NCBI GenBank assembly: GCA_963823505.1
Contig: CAWGLY010000005.1
Span: 1,178,001-1,242,000, forward strand
Reading direction: 5' to 3'
DNA: 64,000 bases
From: DATHZQ01 sp963823505
GTDB lineage: Bacteria; Actinomycetota; Acidimicrobiia; Spongiisociales; UBA5794
Shown here: positions 17,706-27,074 of the stretch, piece after piece
Layout: each line of letters opens with the position of its first letter
Numbering within the stretch: position 1 is the first letter of the stretch
The notes under the pieces: generated by a model
Told to the model about the DNA's origin: nothing
Databases searched by the model: none
What the model saw: only the letters and a program-made list of their open reading frames with translations
Made by a program: the position numbers and the translations under genes

Positions 17706-17761
17706 CCGCCCTGGGACGGCGGACGGCGTTCGCCGGTGGCGAGAGGACCCGATGCGGCGAG

Positions 17762-17767
17762 CATAAT
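17762..17767 (+). promoter_or_regulatory. -10 box, probable leaderless start of OpuAC-type gene
   Basis: CATAAT lies 6 nt before the GTG at 17774; no Shine-Dalgarno. Confidence 0.5.
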
Positions 17768-17773
17768 GATGCG

Positions 17774-18676
17774 GTGAGCAGGTCTCCCCGACGTCGCGCC
17801 GTGCGCATCATGGTCGTCGCGCTCGCAGCGGCGGTCGGTGCCTGCGGGTCTCCCGGTGGCGGTGCGACGGGCAGCGGTGAGATCGTCATCGGGTCGTTTG
17901 GCTTCAGCGAGAGCGAGATCCTGGGCGAGGTCTACCGCCAGGGGCTCGAGTCTTCGGGCTTCGCGGTCACACACAAGTCGCAGATCGGGCCTCGCGAGGT
18001 CGTCAACGGTGCGTTGGCGGCCGGTGAGGTCGACTTCGTCCCCGAGTACGTGGGGAGTGCACTCGAGGTCGGCTTTGGCGGCATGCCGTCAGCCGATGGG
18101 GAATCGACGCGGCAGGACCTTGCGGCCGCCTTCGAGTCGGCGAAGATCGAAGTGCTCCAGCTGGCGCCGGCACAAGCGACGAATGCCTTTGTGGTGTCCC
18201 GGACGACGGCAGAGGCCCTGGGGCTGACGTCGCTGAGCGACCTGGCGCGGCTCCCCCAACCGATCGACCTCGGCGGACCGCCAGAATGCTCACAGCGCCC
18301 CCGGTGCCAGCTCGGTCTCGAATCGGTCTACGGCCTGCAGATCGAGTTCACCGCACTCGACGCAGGAGGACCGCTGACGCTCCAGGCGCTTCAGCGAGGC
18401 GACATCCAACTCGGGCTCTTCTTGAGCACACAGGTCTTCGACCCTGAGCTGGTCGTCCTCGAAGACGATCTTGGTCTGCAGCCCGCCGAGAATATCGTGC
18501 CCGTGGTCCGCGGGGAGATCATCGAAGAGCACGGAAATGCCCTCATCGACAGGATCAACGAGATCAGCGCCATGCTCACGACGGAGAGCCTGACGGAGAT
18601 GAACCGGCAGTTCGACGTAGAACGCAGGGATGCCGCCGAGATTGCGGCAACCTGGCTCGAAGAGGCCGGTCTCTGA
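17774..18676 (+). CDS. Glycine betaine/osmoprotectant-type ABC substrate-binding lipoprotein (OpuAC family)
   Basis: 300 aa. The basic N-terminus and hydrophobic segment end at a lipobox (AAAVGAC-GSPGG). The mature domain starts IVIGSFGFSESEILGEVYRQGLE and has NGALAAGEVDFVPEYVGSAL, typical of quaternary-amine binding proteins (OpuAC/OsmF/ProX type). No permease or ATPase lies beside it, so it is an orphan binding protein relying on a transporter elsewhere or acting as a sensor. The GTG start at 17774 is set by the upstream CATAAT. Confidence 0.83.
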   Translation: MSRSPRRRAVRIMVVALAAAVGACGSPGGGATGSGEIVIGSFGFSESEILGEVYRQGLESSGFAVTHKSQIGPREVVNGALAAGEVDFVPEYVGSALEVGFGGMPSADGESTRQDLAAAFESAKIEVLQLAPAQATNAFVVSRTTAEALGLTSLSDLARLPQPIDLGGPPECSQRPRCQLGLESVYGLQIEFTALDAGGPLTLQALQRGDIQLGLFLSTQVFDPELVVLEDDLGLQPAENIVPVVRGEIIEEHGNALIDRINEISAMLTTESLTEMNRQFDVERRDAAEIAATWLEEAGL

Positions 18677-18705
18677 CCTGCGACGTGCGTGTAGGTTGAC
18701 GCTCC

Positions 18706-19380
18706 ATGGAACCCGACCTCTTCCCGCTCGACGCCTCAGAAGCGCGGGTCCTCGGCTGCCTCATCGAGAAGGCGATGACGACGCCGGATCAATACCCCAT
18801 GTCGCTCAACGGTGTTCGAGTTGCCTGCAATCAGGTCTCGAACCGTGATCCCGTCGTCGACTTCGACGAGACGACGGTCGCCACGACGCTGCGGAGGCTC
18901 GCGGATCGGGGGCTGGCGAAGTTCGTGCACCGGGCGGGCGACCGCGTCGTCAAGTACATCCACGCAGCCGATGACGTGCTCGGCGCATCGGACAAACAGC
19001 TTGCGCTTCTGGCCGTCCTGCTCCTCCGTGGCAGCCAGACCCCCGGTGAGCTGCGGCAGCGCACGAATCGCTACGTAGACTTCGGCGGCCTCCCCGAAGT
19101 CGAAACAACCCTCAACGGGCTGCGGAGCCTGCGGGCCGACCCCCTTGTCGAAGAACTCGAACGCCGGCCGGGCCAGAAGGAGCGCAGGTGGCGCGATCTC
19201 GTGACCCAGCCACCGATCGAGGCTGCATCCACCGCCGGGGAGTCCGCACCGGAGGTAGATCTCGCCTCGCAGCCCGATCACGCTGCACCCACCGGCATCG
19301 AAGAGCTCCGTCGCCAGGTCGAGGACCTGCAGAGCCGTTTCCAGCGCCTGCTCGATGCGCTCGGCGTCGACGAAATCTAG
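18706..19380 (+). CDS. yceH: YceH family protein (DUF480)
   Basis: 224 aa. It contains EARVLGCLIEKAMTTPDQYPMSLNG, CNQVSNRDPVVDFDETTV and RRLADRGLAKFV, the conserved block of DUF480/YceH. These are tandem winged-helix proteins of unknown role. The C-terminal 40 residues are acidic and end in a short coiled coil (IEELRRQVEDLQSRFQRLLDAL). TAGGTT lies 8 nt before the ATG. The stop is 41 nt before adnA. Confidence 0.88.
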   Translation: MEPDLFPLDASEARVLGCLIEKAMTTPDQYPMSLNGVRVACNQVSNRDPVVDFDETTVATTLRRLADRGLAKFVHRAGDRVVKYIHAADDVLGASDKQLALLAVLLLRGSQTPGELRQRTNRYVDFGGLPEVETTLNGLRSLRADPLVEELERRPGQKERRWRDLVTQPPIEAASTAGESAPEVDLASQPDHAAPTGIEELRRQVEDLQSRFQRLLDALGVDEI

Positions 19381-19409
19381 AGGCACGACAACGTGTCACT
19401 CGTACCCGA

Positions 19410-19415
19410 TACCGT
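19410..19415 (+). promoter_or_regulatory. -10 box, probable leaderless start of adnA
   Basis: TACCGT lies 6 nt before the ATG at 19422; no Shine-Dalgarno. Confidence 0.4.
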
Positions 19416-19421
19416 AGCCCT

Positions 19422-22400
19422 ATGGAAGGCGCACCGCAGAACGTGACCGAGGAGCCGGAAGAGCTCCGCATCGGGCCGGAGCAATGGTCCGCTGCGCTGC
19501 ACGCCACCGACGGGCCGCAGATCGTCGTTGGAGGCCCGGGAACAGGGAAGACCGAGTTCCTGGTGCGGCGGGTCGCACATCTCGTGCTGGAGCGCGGCGT
19601 GGCCGCCGACGCCATCCTCGTGGTGTCTTTCGGGCGGAGGGGTGTTGCCGACCTCGGAAGGCGAATACGAGACCGCCTCGATCGCACGGTGGCTCCCGTA
19701 CCCGTGGTCACCTTCCACTCCCTTGCCGCCGACATCCTCGACGCCGATCCCCTTGCCGCGGGGTGGGCGTCTGCCCCCCAGATTCTCACCGGACCGGAGC
19801 AGACGGCCCTCGTGCGGACGCTCCTCGAGAAGGAAGACCCCGCACCGTGGACGGCAGCGTTTCGTGGGTTGCTCGGCACGGTGACCTTCGCCGAGGAGGT
19901 CACGGACTTCCTTCTCAGAGCCAGCGAACAGATGCTGGGGCCTGACGACGTCGCCGCGCGCGGTCAGGGCCGCGACGATTGGCGTGGCTTGCCGCAGTTC
20001 ATGCGCCGCTACCGCACCGAGCTCGAGCGGGTTGGCCGTATCGACTATGGGATGCTGCTCGCCGATGCCACGGCCATTTGCGAGACGGGCGATGCGATCC
20101 TGGACCGCTTCTCCCACGTACTCGTCGACGAATACCAGGACACGACCGTGTCACAGGCACGGCTGCTGGCGGCGCTCAGCGCAAAGGGGCACAACCTCAC
20201 CGCAGCCGCCGACCCTTACCAGTCGATCTACAGCTTCCGCGGCGCCGCTGTGCAGAACGTCGCCAGGTTCCCCGACATGTTCCGCGATGGCGAAGGCCGG
20301 CCTGCGCTACGCATCGTTCTCACGACATCCTTCCGCACCCCTGCCGCCATCCTCGAAGCCGCTGAGCGCGTTGCGGCGCACACGCTGCCGGGGGCGGCGG
20401 GCCCCGTGCTGCCCGCCCACGGCACGGGACGAGTGGACGTGCATGTCTTCGATCAGCACACGGCGGAGGCGGAGTGGATCGCAACCGAGATCATCCGGTT
20501 GCACCTCGAAGACCGGCTGCCATATCGACAGGTGGCAGTGTTCGTCCGCAGCAAGAGGAGGTTCTTACCCGAGCTGTCCAGGGCTTTGCAGCGGAGAGGC
20601 GTCCCCCACGATCCCCCCAATTCCCGCCTCGCCGAGCAACCAGCGGTGCGCTTCGTCCTCGATCTGGTCGCAGCCGCAACGGCGGCGGACGAGCCCGGGC
20701 TGGCTCGCCCGCTGCGTCGCATCCTCCTCGGGCCTTGGTTCGGGCTGCCTCTCGGCACCCTGCGGGACATGGAGCGGATGGGGTACCTGGGGGCGCAGCG
20801 GTCGGGCGAGCCTCCGTACGCGCTCGTGGCTGATGGCGGCGAGTGCGAGTCTTCGGAAGGATTGACCTGGCCGCAGGCGTTGCGGGCGGCAGACGCGAGC
20901 CTCGAGCCCCTCGCGGCGATGATCGACGACCCATCGTGGGTCACCGACCTCCCGGCCCACGAAGGCCTGTGGAAAGTGTGGTCGACGCTCCCCCAGCTCG
21001 ACATCGTCGCCCGCGATCCCGAACGAGGCCAGGAGCGCGCCGCCTGGGCATCGCTCAGCCAGGTGCTCGGACGATGGAACGAACGCAATCCCGACGCAAG
21101 CCTCCTCGACTATCGCAGGCTCCTCGTCGAGGAGGAATTCGAGGCGCAGCCACTCCTCAGCTACACGATGCCCGACGACGACCTGTTGACCGTCACGACG
21201 CTGCACCAAGCCAAGGGGCTCGAATTCGAGGTCGTCTTCATCGCCGACGCCGTCGAGGGCGTCTTCCCCGATCTGCGGGTGCGTGACTCGTTGCTCGGCG
21301 TGCGCCACCTGCTGCCGGACGTCCCCCACGAGGCGGGCCCCTACCAGCGTTTCCGACTCCAGGAGGAGCGGCGCCTCGCCTACACGGCCATGACCCGCGC
21401 CGCCCGCAGGGTCGTGTGGACGGCTACGTCGACCGGCTTCGAGGAGGGGCGTGGCATCCCGTCGCGATTCCTCGCTCTGGCTGCCGGCACGGCAACGGTT
21501 GCAGACGCGGCGATGCCGGTCGTGCCCCGACAGAGCCCCGTCACCATCGCCGAGGCGGAGGCCATGGTGCGCCGCATCGTCGGGGATCCGGGCGAGCCCG
21601 CACCACGACGGTACGCCGCCATCGACATCCTGGCCGGAGGCCCCCGTTACGCGCTACGCGACCCGTGGACCCTCGGGGGTATCAGAGACCGCGGCCCTGA
21701 CACAGGGCTGATCGGCTCCAAACTTCGTCTCTCCCCCAGCCAGGCCGATGCCTACGTCCAATGCCCGCGGCGCTACGCCGTCCAGCGCCGACTCGGCATC
21801 GGCGACGGCACCGGACCGCACGCCGTTGTGGGCCAGTTGGTACACGCAGTCCTCGAACTGGCCGACCGGCGCGCCCTGGAACGCGGCGATCACCGCAGCA
21901 CGGACGTCGATGCCGCTGCGGCACTCGACCAGTTGTTCGACGCCGCAGCATTCGGCGGCGAGCCCTTCGCAACCGCCTGGCGCCGGCGTGCCGCGGCTTC
22001 GATCGCCAAGCTCTACGCAGACTGGCCCAGCGACGGGCGGCTCGTGGACGTGGAACGCCGCCTCCAGATGCGGCTGGGAGACGTCGACTGGGTCGGCTTC
22101 GTCGACCGAATAGAGGCGCGGGGACGTGCCCTTGCGATCGTCGACTACAAGACGTCGGGAACGATGATCAGCCATGCAGACGCGGCGCGGTCGGTTCAGC
22201 TCGGCTTCTACATGCTGGCGGCCCGGCAGGATGCCGGTCTTGCCGAATGGGGTGAGCCGGTTTTTGCGGAGTATTGGTATCCGTATGCCAGCCGCAAGAT
22301 GAAGAGCCTCGGCGTCCGCTCCTTCGACCCCGCCAACCTCGGCGAGGTCGAAGACCAGCTGAGGACCGCTGCGGAGGGCATCACCTCCGAAGACTGGCGG

Positions 22401-22487
22401 CCCACCCCCTCAGAGGCCTGCGACCGCTGCCCGGTGCGTACCGTCTGTCCGGCGCAGCCCCAGGGAACCGAGGGGTTCTTGGCATGA
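19422..22487 (+). CDS. adnA: AdnA-like ATP-dependent helicase-nuclease subunit
   Basis: 1021 aa. An SF1A UvrD-type helicase is followed by a RecB-like nuclease. Walker A GGPGTGKT is at residues 37-44; Walker B LVDEYQDT, motif III AAADPYQSIYSFRGA, TTLHQAKGLEFEVVFI and YTAMTRAARRVVW follow. The nuclease has SPSQADAYVQCPRRYAV, GQLVHAVLE, GFVDRIE, IVDYKTSG and CDRCPVRTVCP, so a 4Fe-4S cluster is likely. With AdnB it should form the actinobacterial double-strand-end resection motor-nuclease. The helicase motifs appear intact here, whereas the mycobacterial AdnA motor is described as the lesser one. Confidence 0.88.
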   Translation: MEGAPQNVTEEPEELRIGPEQWSAALHATDGPQIVVGGPGTGKTEFLVRRVAHLVLERGVAADAILVVSFGRRGVADLGRRIRDRLDRTVAPVPVVTFHSLAADILDADPLAAGWASAPQILTGPEQTALVRTLLEKEDPAPWTAAFRGLLGTVTFAEEVTDFLLRASEQMLGPDDVAARGQGRDDWRGLPQFMRRYRTELERVGRIDYGMLLADATAICETGDAILDRFSHVLVDEYQDTTVSQARLLAALSAKGHNLTAAADPYQSIYSFRGAAVQNVARFPDMFRDGEGRPALRIVLTTSFRTPAAILEAAERVAAHTLPGAAGPVLPAHGTGRVDVHVFDQHTAEAEWIATEIIRLHLEDRLPYRQVAVFVRSKRRFLPELSRALQRRGVPHDPPNSRLAEQPAVRFVLDLVAAATAADEPGLARPLRRILLGPWFGLPLGTLRDMERMGYLGAQRSGEPPYALVADGGECESSEGLTWPQALRAADASLEPLAAMIDDPSWVTDLPAHEGLWKVWSTLPQLDIVARDPERGQERAAWASLSQVLGRWNERNPDASLLDYRRLLVEEEFEAQPLLSYTMPDDDLLTVTTLHQAKGLEFEVVFIADAVEGVFPDLRVRDSLLGVRHLLPDVPHEAGPYQRFRLQEERRLAYTAMTRAARRVVWTATSTGFEEGRGIPSRFLALAAGTATVADAAMPVVPRQSPVTIAEAEAMVRRIVGDPGEPAPRRYAAIDILAGGPRYALRDPWTLGGIRDRGPDTGLIGSKLRLSPSQADAYVQCPRRYAVQRRLGIGDGTGPHAVVGQLVHAVLELADRRALERGDHRSTDVDAAAALDQLFDAAAFGGEPFATAWRRRAAASIAKLYADWPSDGRLVDVERRLQMRLGDVDWVGFVDRIEARGRALAIVDYKTSGTMISHADAARSVQLGFYMLAARQDAGLAEWGEPVFAEYWYPYASRKMKSLGVRSFDPANLGEVEDQLRTAAEGITSEDWRPTPSEACDRCPVRTVCPAQPQGTEGFLA

Positions 22488-25400
22488 CGGCACAACCGTT
22501 CACCCCCACCCAGGAGCAGATCGCCATCATCGAACACCCGCTCGAGCCGCTGCGGGTTGCGGCCGGCGCGGGGACCGGCAAGACCACGACGATCGTGGCG
22601 CGGCTCGTGGCGGCGATCGGTCACGGCCTGGAGCCCGAGTCGGCGATCGGGGTCACGTTCACCAACAAGGCGGCCGAGGAGCTCGGCGACCGGCTCAGAC
22701 GGAACCTCCCCGACTACGCCGCGGACGGCCGGGAAGTCGAGGTCACCACCTATCACGGATTTGCGCTGCGTCTGCTGACGGAATTCGGTGCGCTGGTCGG
22801 CGTCGAACGCAACCTCCAGGTGATCGGCCCCGGCTACGTCAGGCAGCTCCTGCACGAGAGCATCGGCACAGACGTCTACCACCACCTCGATCTCACCAGC
22901 CTGGCCTGGCGGGTCGACGAGGCGGCAAATCTCGGCAGGCAGCTCTCGGAGAACCTGCTGGAGCCGGAGGACGTGATCGGCGCCGCCCCCCACCCGCCGG
23001 TCGAACCGTGGCCCGCCCGCCTGGAGCTGGCATCGATGCTGTCGGCGTATCGGACCGCCAAGCGGCGCTTCCGGGTCGTGGACTACGGCGACCTCATCCG
23101 GCTGGCCCACCGCCTCGTCACGGAGCATCCCCACGTCGCGGCCAGGATCCGGGACCGATACCGCCTCGTCCTGCTCGACGAGTATCAGGACACCGACCCG
23201 GCACAGCGCGAGCTGCTGCGGGTGATCTTCGACAGGGGCTTCCCCATCACGGCAGTCGGCGATCAGGATCAGACCATCTATGAGTGGCGGGGCGCCTCGC
23301 TCGAGAATTTCGCTCGTTTCCAAGAGCATTTCCCCAATGCGGAGGGCGAACCCGCCCCGACCTTGCCGCTCACGCTGAACCGCAGGTCTGGGCCACACAT
23401 TCTGGATCTCGCCAACCGCGTCCGCGAGTTACTCCACGGCGCAACCCCGAACGGTCTGCTGCGCCCGGCCGAAGCCGCAGCGGACAGGGTCGCGTGCGGC
23501 TGGTTTCGCACCGCATGGGACGAAGCCACCTGGATCGCAGACGAGATCCGCCGCCTCCACGACGAGCGTGACGTTCCCTGGCGGAGCATCGCCATCCTGT
23601 TCCGCAAGAACCGGCAGATGGCGCTGGTCCGCGATGCCCTCCACCATGCCGACATCCCCCTCGAGGTCGCCTCCCTCGGGGGGTTGTTGAGCGTCCCTGA
23701 GGTGGCCGATGTCCACGCATGGCTCAGCATCCTCGGCCGCCCAGAGGACTCGACTTCGCTCGCCCGCATCCTGCTCGGTGGGCGCTACCGACTCGGCCTC
23801 GGCGACCTCGCACCCCTTGCGTCGTGGGCTCGCGGGAAGAGCGCAGCGCTCGACCCGGATGCCGAGCTGGGCTACCCGCTGCTCGAGGGCATCGATCGGC
23901 TGACCGAGATCGACGGGCTGAGCGCCGTCGCCCGACAACGCCTGATCGAGTTTCGCGACACGTATCGCCGTCTCCTGAGCGAAGCCCAGGGTGTGACGCT
24001 GGTCGAATTGGTGCGCCGCATCGTCGACGCCATCGACGGATGGGCCGAAATCGAATCGATGCCTCCTGCAGCCGCCCTCTCTGCCCGCTTGAATCTGTAC
24101 CGATTTCTCGACCTTGCCGAGGACTGGAGCCCCCTCAGCGGGCGCCCCTCCCTCGACGGCTTCCTCGGCTACCTCGACCTGCTCCAGGAAGAACGAGCAC
24201 CCGAAGAGCTCGACACTGCCCGGGTCGGTGGGGAGAACGCAGTCTCCCTGCTGACCGTGCACCGCGCCAAGGGTTTGGAGTGGGACGCGGTCTTCATACC
24301 GGCCGTTGCTCGCGACATCTTCCCTTCCCGCAGCCAGGGCTTCGACGATCCGGTCGCCTCGGCCAAGTGGCTCCCCTACGAGCTCCGGCTGGACGCCGAG
24401 CACCTTCCCGAGCTCTCCGCCGACAAGAAGGCGAGGCAGGACACCCTACGAGCCCGTCACCTCGCCCAGGAACGCAGGACTGCCTACGTGGCCATCACGA
24501 GGGCCCGACGCCGCCTCGTGATGACCGGGGCGGCGTGGTACGAAACCAAGCGGCCAAAAACCCCGAGCGAGCTCTTGCTGCTTGCCCGCAGCCAACCGGA
24601 TGTCCATGTGGTCCAATGGGTCGATGATCCGGGCGAAGCTCCATCAGATCGCCCCGTGCTGGGAGACGCTCCAGACCCGCACTTCCCCGCAGGGTGGCGC
24701 GATGCGCTGCGTGCGGCGCTGGCCGACCCAACGTGGAGCCGCCACCAGACGGAGCAGCTCGACGTGATGGACGACGCCCGCACCCAACTCGAACTCGTCC
24801 TCGAAGGGCTCCCCGCTCCTCTCGAAACCGCCGCAGAACGCGACCCGTCGACGTCCGTGACCGGCCTGGTGACACTGGCCTCCTGCCCAAAGCGCTACTA
24901 CTGGAGCGAGATTGATCGACTGCCCCGCCGCCCTTCACGCTGGCTGAAACGCGGGACGGCCGTCCACCGCCAGATCGAGCTCCACCATCGTGGCATCAGT
25001 CCACTCGACGGGATACGCGACACCGCGCCGGCAGAGCACTCCGGGACCGAAACGCCGGCACCGGGGGCGTTCACTGCGTTCGAGGAGTCCAGGTTCGCAG
25101 CGGCGACACCGCTGCTCGTCGAGACACCCATCGATTTTCGCATCGCGGGGACGAGAATCCGGGGCCGCATCGATGCCATCTTCGAGCCTGAGCCGGGAAT
25201 CTGGGAGATCGTCGACTACAAGTCGGGTCGGTCTCGCGATGATCCCGCAACACTGGTGCAGCTCCAGGCCTACGCCGTGGCCGCGGCAGCAGGTGCAGTC
25301 GCCGGTGGTGCGCCGGACAGCATGCGGGTCACATTCGTGTACCTCGGCAGCGATCCTGTCGAGGCGGTCGTGCACGACGTCACGGACGAGTGGTTGGACG

Positions 25401-25549
25401 TCGCCTCCGTGCGGATCGCCGACTTGGCTCACGCCGCCAAGGGTGACGAATTTCCCCCAACCCCTTCGACTGGATGTGGCCGCTGTGATTTCCGGTCCTT
25501 CTGCGAGGTGGGGTCTGCGTGGTGGGCCACGAACGGAGACGGGTCGTGA
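22484..25549 (+). CDS. adnB: AdnB-like ATP-dependent helicase-nuclease subunit
   Basis: 1021 aa, overlapping the adnA stop by 4 nt (ATGA). The SF1A helicase has Walker A AAGAGTGKT (residues 26-34), FTNKAAEELGDRL, LLDEYQDTDPAQ, GDQDQTIYEWRGA, LLTVHRAKGLEWDAVFI and YVAITRARRRL. The C-terminal RecB-like nuclease has LASCPKRYYW, GTAVHRQIELHH, GRIDAIFE, IVDYKSGRS and CGRCDFRSFCE. Both subunits thus carry motor, nuclease and probable Fe-S cluster, as in mycobacterial AdnAB. It acts in the cytoplasm on DNA ends. Confidence 0.9.
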   Translation: MTAQPFTPTQEQIAIIEHPLEPLRVAAGAGTGKTTTIVARLVAAIGHGLEPESAIGVTFTNKAAEELGDRLRRNLPDYAADGREVEVTTYHGFALRLLTEFGALVGVERNLQVIGPGYVRQLLHESIGTDVYHHLDLTSLAWRVDEAANLGRQLSENLLEPEDVIGAAPHPPVEPWPARLELASMLSAYRTAKRRFRVVDYGDLIRLAHRLVTEHPHVAARIRDRYRLVLLDEYQDTDPAQRELLRVIFDRGFPITAVGDQDQTIYEWRGASLENFARFQEHFPNAEGEPAPTLPLTLNRRSGPHILDLANRVRELLHGATPNGLLRPAEAAADRVACGWFRTAWDEATWIADEIRRLHDERDVPWRSIAILFRKNRQMALVRDALHHADIPLEVASLGGLLSVPEVADVHAWLSILGRPEDSTSLARILLGGRYRLGLGDLAPLASWARGKSAALDPDAELGYPLLEGIDRLTEIDGLSAVARQRLIEFRDTYRRLLSEAQGVTLVELVRRIVDAIDGWAEIESMPPAAALSARLNLYRFLDLAEDWSPLSGRPSLDGFLGYLDLLQEERAPEELDTARVGGENAVSLLTVHRAKGLEWDAVFIPAVARDIFPSRSQGFDDPVASAKWLPYELRLDAEHLPELSADKKARQDTLRARHLAQERRTAYVAITRARRRLVMTGAAWYETKRPKTPSELLLLARSQPDVHVVQWVDDPGEAPSDRPVLGDAPDPHFPAGWRDALRAALADPTWSRHQTEQLDVMDDARTQLELVLEGLPAPLETAAERDPSTSVTGLVTLASCPKRYYWSEIDRLPRRPSRWLKRGTAVHRQIELHHRGISPLDGIRDTAPAEHSGTETPAPGAFTAFEESRFAAATPLLVETPIDFRIAGTRIRGRIDAIFEPEPGIWEIVDYKSGRSRDDPATLVQLQAYAVAAAAGAVAGGAPDSMRVTFVYLGSDPVEAVVHDVTDEWLDVASVRIADLAHAAKGDEFPPTPSTGCGRCDFRSFCEVGSAWWATNGDGS

Positions 25550-25574
25550 ACGGGGGCAGGCCCAAACCCCGGCG

Positions 25575-26030
25575 TCACAGGACCTTGCCGTCGACGACGT
25601 CGAGAACAAGTGTCACCGGGCCGTCGTTGACCAATTCGACGTCCATCATGGCGCCGAACACCCCAGTGGCGACACCCACTCCGTGGGCGGCGATCAGTTC
25701 GACGACGTGGTCCACCATCGGCGCCGCCAACTCGGGCTTTGCTGCAGCGGTGAACGACGGCCGGCGGCCCTTTCGCAGGTCTGCCAGCAGCGTGAATTGA
25801 CTCACGACGAGGATCTCGCCGCCGACATCGACCAGTGAACGGTTCATGCGGCCGGCGTCGTCGGGGAACACCCGCAGCCCGACCAGCTTGTCGACCAGCG
25901 CCGTGGCCTCTGCCGGGGTGTCATCGTGGCCGACACCCAGCAGAACGAGAAAGCCGGTGCCCACCCGACCCGCGACCTCATCGTCGACCGTCACGGATGC
26001 CCTGCTCACCCGCTGCACCACAGCCCGCAT
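25575..26030 (-). CDS. dtd: D-aminoacyl-tRNA deacylase
   Basis: 151 aa. It removes D-amino acids mischarged on tRNA. MRAVVQRVSRASV at the N-terminus, the SQFTLLADLRKGRRPSF active-site motif and the Gly-cisPro-type motif NDGPVTL are present. The start at 26030 is fixed by GGAGGCG upstream. It converges with adnB, 25 nt apart. Confidence 0.95.
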   Translation of the reverse strand: MRAVVQRVSRASVTVDDEVAGRVGTGFLVLLGVGHDDTPAEATALVDKLVGLRVFPDDAGRMNRSLVDVGGEILVVSQFTLLADLRKGRRPSFTAAAKPELAAPMVDHVVELIAAHGVGVATGVFGAMMDVELVNDGPVTLVLDVVDGKVL

Positions 26031-26128
26031 CTGTCGCCTCCGGTTCGCCGTTCGTGACCCCTGCACGTTCCCAACGCACGGTCGGGGTGGCTGAGTCCAT
26101 CGCAGCCGCCCATTACAGTACGGCGCTC

Positions 26129-27055
26129 ATGCGTGAAGTTCCCTGGAACATGGTCCGAGGCTTTCTCATGGGCGCCGCGGACATCGTTCCCGGGGTGTCC
26201 GGCGGGACGATCGCGCTCGTCGTCGGCATCTACACGAGATTTGTGGAGTCGATCAAAGACGGAAGCTTGGCACTGTTCGCCTTCGTCCGGTTCCGGGGCG
26301 CGGACGGTGTTGCGTGGCTGCGCCGGGTCGACTGGTACCTCATCGTGCCGCTCGGAGTGGGGATCCTGCTCGCAGTGGTGACACTGGCGCACGTCATCGC
26401 AACGCAGCTCGAAGAGCGCCCGGTGCAGATGGCTGCCCTGTTTGTTGGGTTGGTCGGGGGTTCGATCGTGGTGGCGTGGCAGGCGCTACTGACGCGCGAC
26501 GGTCTGCGCCTGGCCATCTTGGCAGGGACCGGCATCGTCGTCTTTGTGCTCCTGGGCCTCCGCGAAGGCACCAGCGAAGATACGGTCAGCCAGCTCACCG
26601 AACCCGCCACCTGGGCCTTCTTCGCTGCGGGAGCTGTGGCGATCTGGGCAATGGTGCTCCCCGGCATCAGCGGCTCCTTCATCCTCGTCATGCTGGGGAT
26701 GTACGGGCCGGTGCTGGAAGCCGTCAACGCGCGCGACTTCGCCACGATCGGCATCTTCGCCATGGGCACGGTCATCGGGCTGGCGGTGTTCTCCCAGGTC
26801 CTCCACAGAGCGCTCCGCGATCACTACAACACCGTCATGGCCGTGCTCATCGGCTTGATGCTCGGGTCGATGCGCGTCCTGTGGCCGTGGCCGGACGGCG
26901 TCGACTCGACGGGCCTCGGGCCGCCCGACGAAGCCACAACGGTCTCGATCCTGCTTTCGCTGTTCGCCTTCGCCGTGGTGGTCGGCCTCAACGAGATCGC
27001 CAAGCGCAGCGATCGCAGCCGAGCCCCCAACCTCACGACAGAGCGAGCCGGCTGA
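26129..27055 (+). CDS. DUF368 membrane protein, undecaprenyl-phosphate translocase (PopT) family
   Basis: 308 aa polytopic membrane protein. Two related signature loops, GAADIVPGVSGGTIALVVG near the N-terminus and VLPGISGSFILVMLGMY in the second half, mark DUF368. DUF368 proteins (PopT) have been shown to recycle undecaprenyl phosphate across the membrane for envelope synthesis. TACAGT lies 9 nt before the ATG and no Shine-Dalgarno is seen. The in-frame extension upstream overlaps dtd and is not conserved-looking. Confidence 0.85.
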   Translation: MREVPWNMVRGFLMGAADIVPGVSGGTIALVVGIYTRFVESIKDGSLALFAFVRFRGADGVAWLRRVDWYLIVPLGVGILLAVVTLAHVIATQLEERPVQMAALFVGLVGGSIVVAWQALLTRDGLRLAILAGTGIVVFVLLGLREGTSEDTVSQLTEPATWAFFAAGAVAIWAMVLPGISGSFILVMLGMYGPVLEAVNARDFATIGIFAMGTVIGLAVFSQVLHRALRDHYNTVMAVLIGLMLGSMRVLWPWPDGVDSTGLGPPDEATTVSILLSLFAFAVVVGLNEIAKRSDRSRAPNLTTERAG

Positions 27056-27074
27056 ACGCAACCACAGGACGCGG

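Noticed and set aside
17706..17721. CCGCC/GGCGG stem after tyrosine phenol-lyase
   Set aside because: Only a 5-bp stem without a U-run; too weak to call a terminator.
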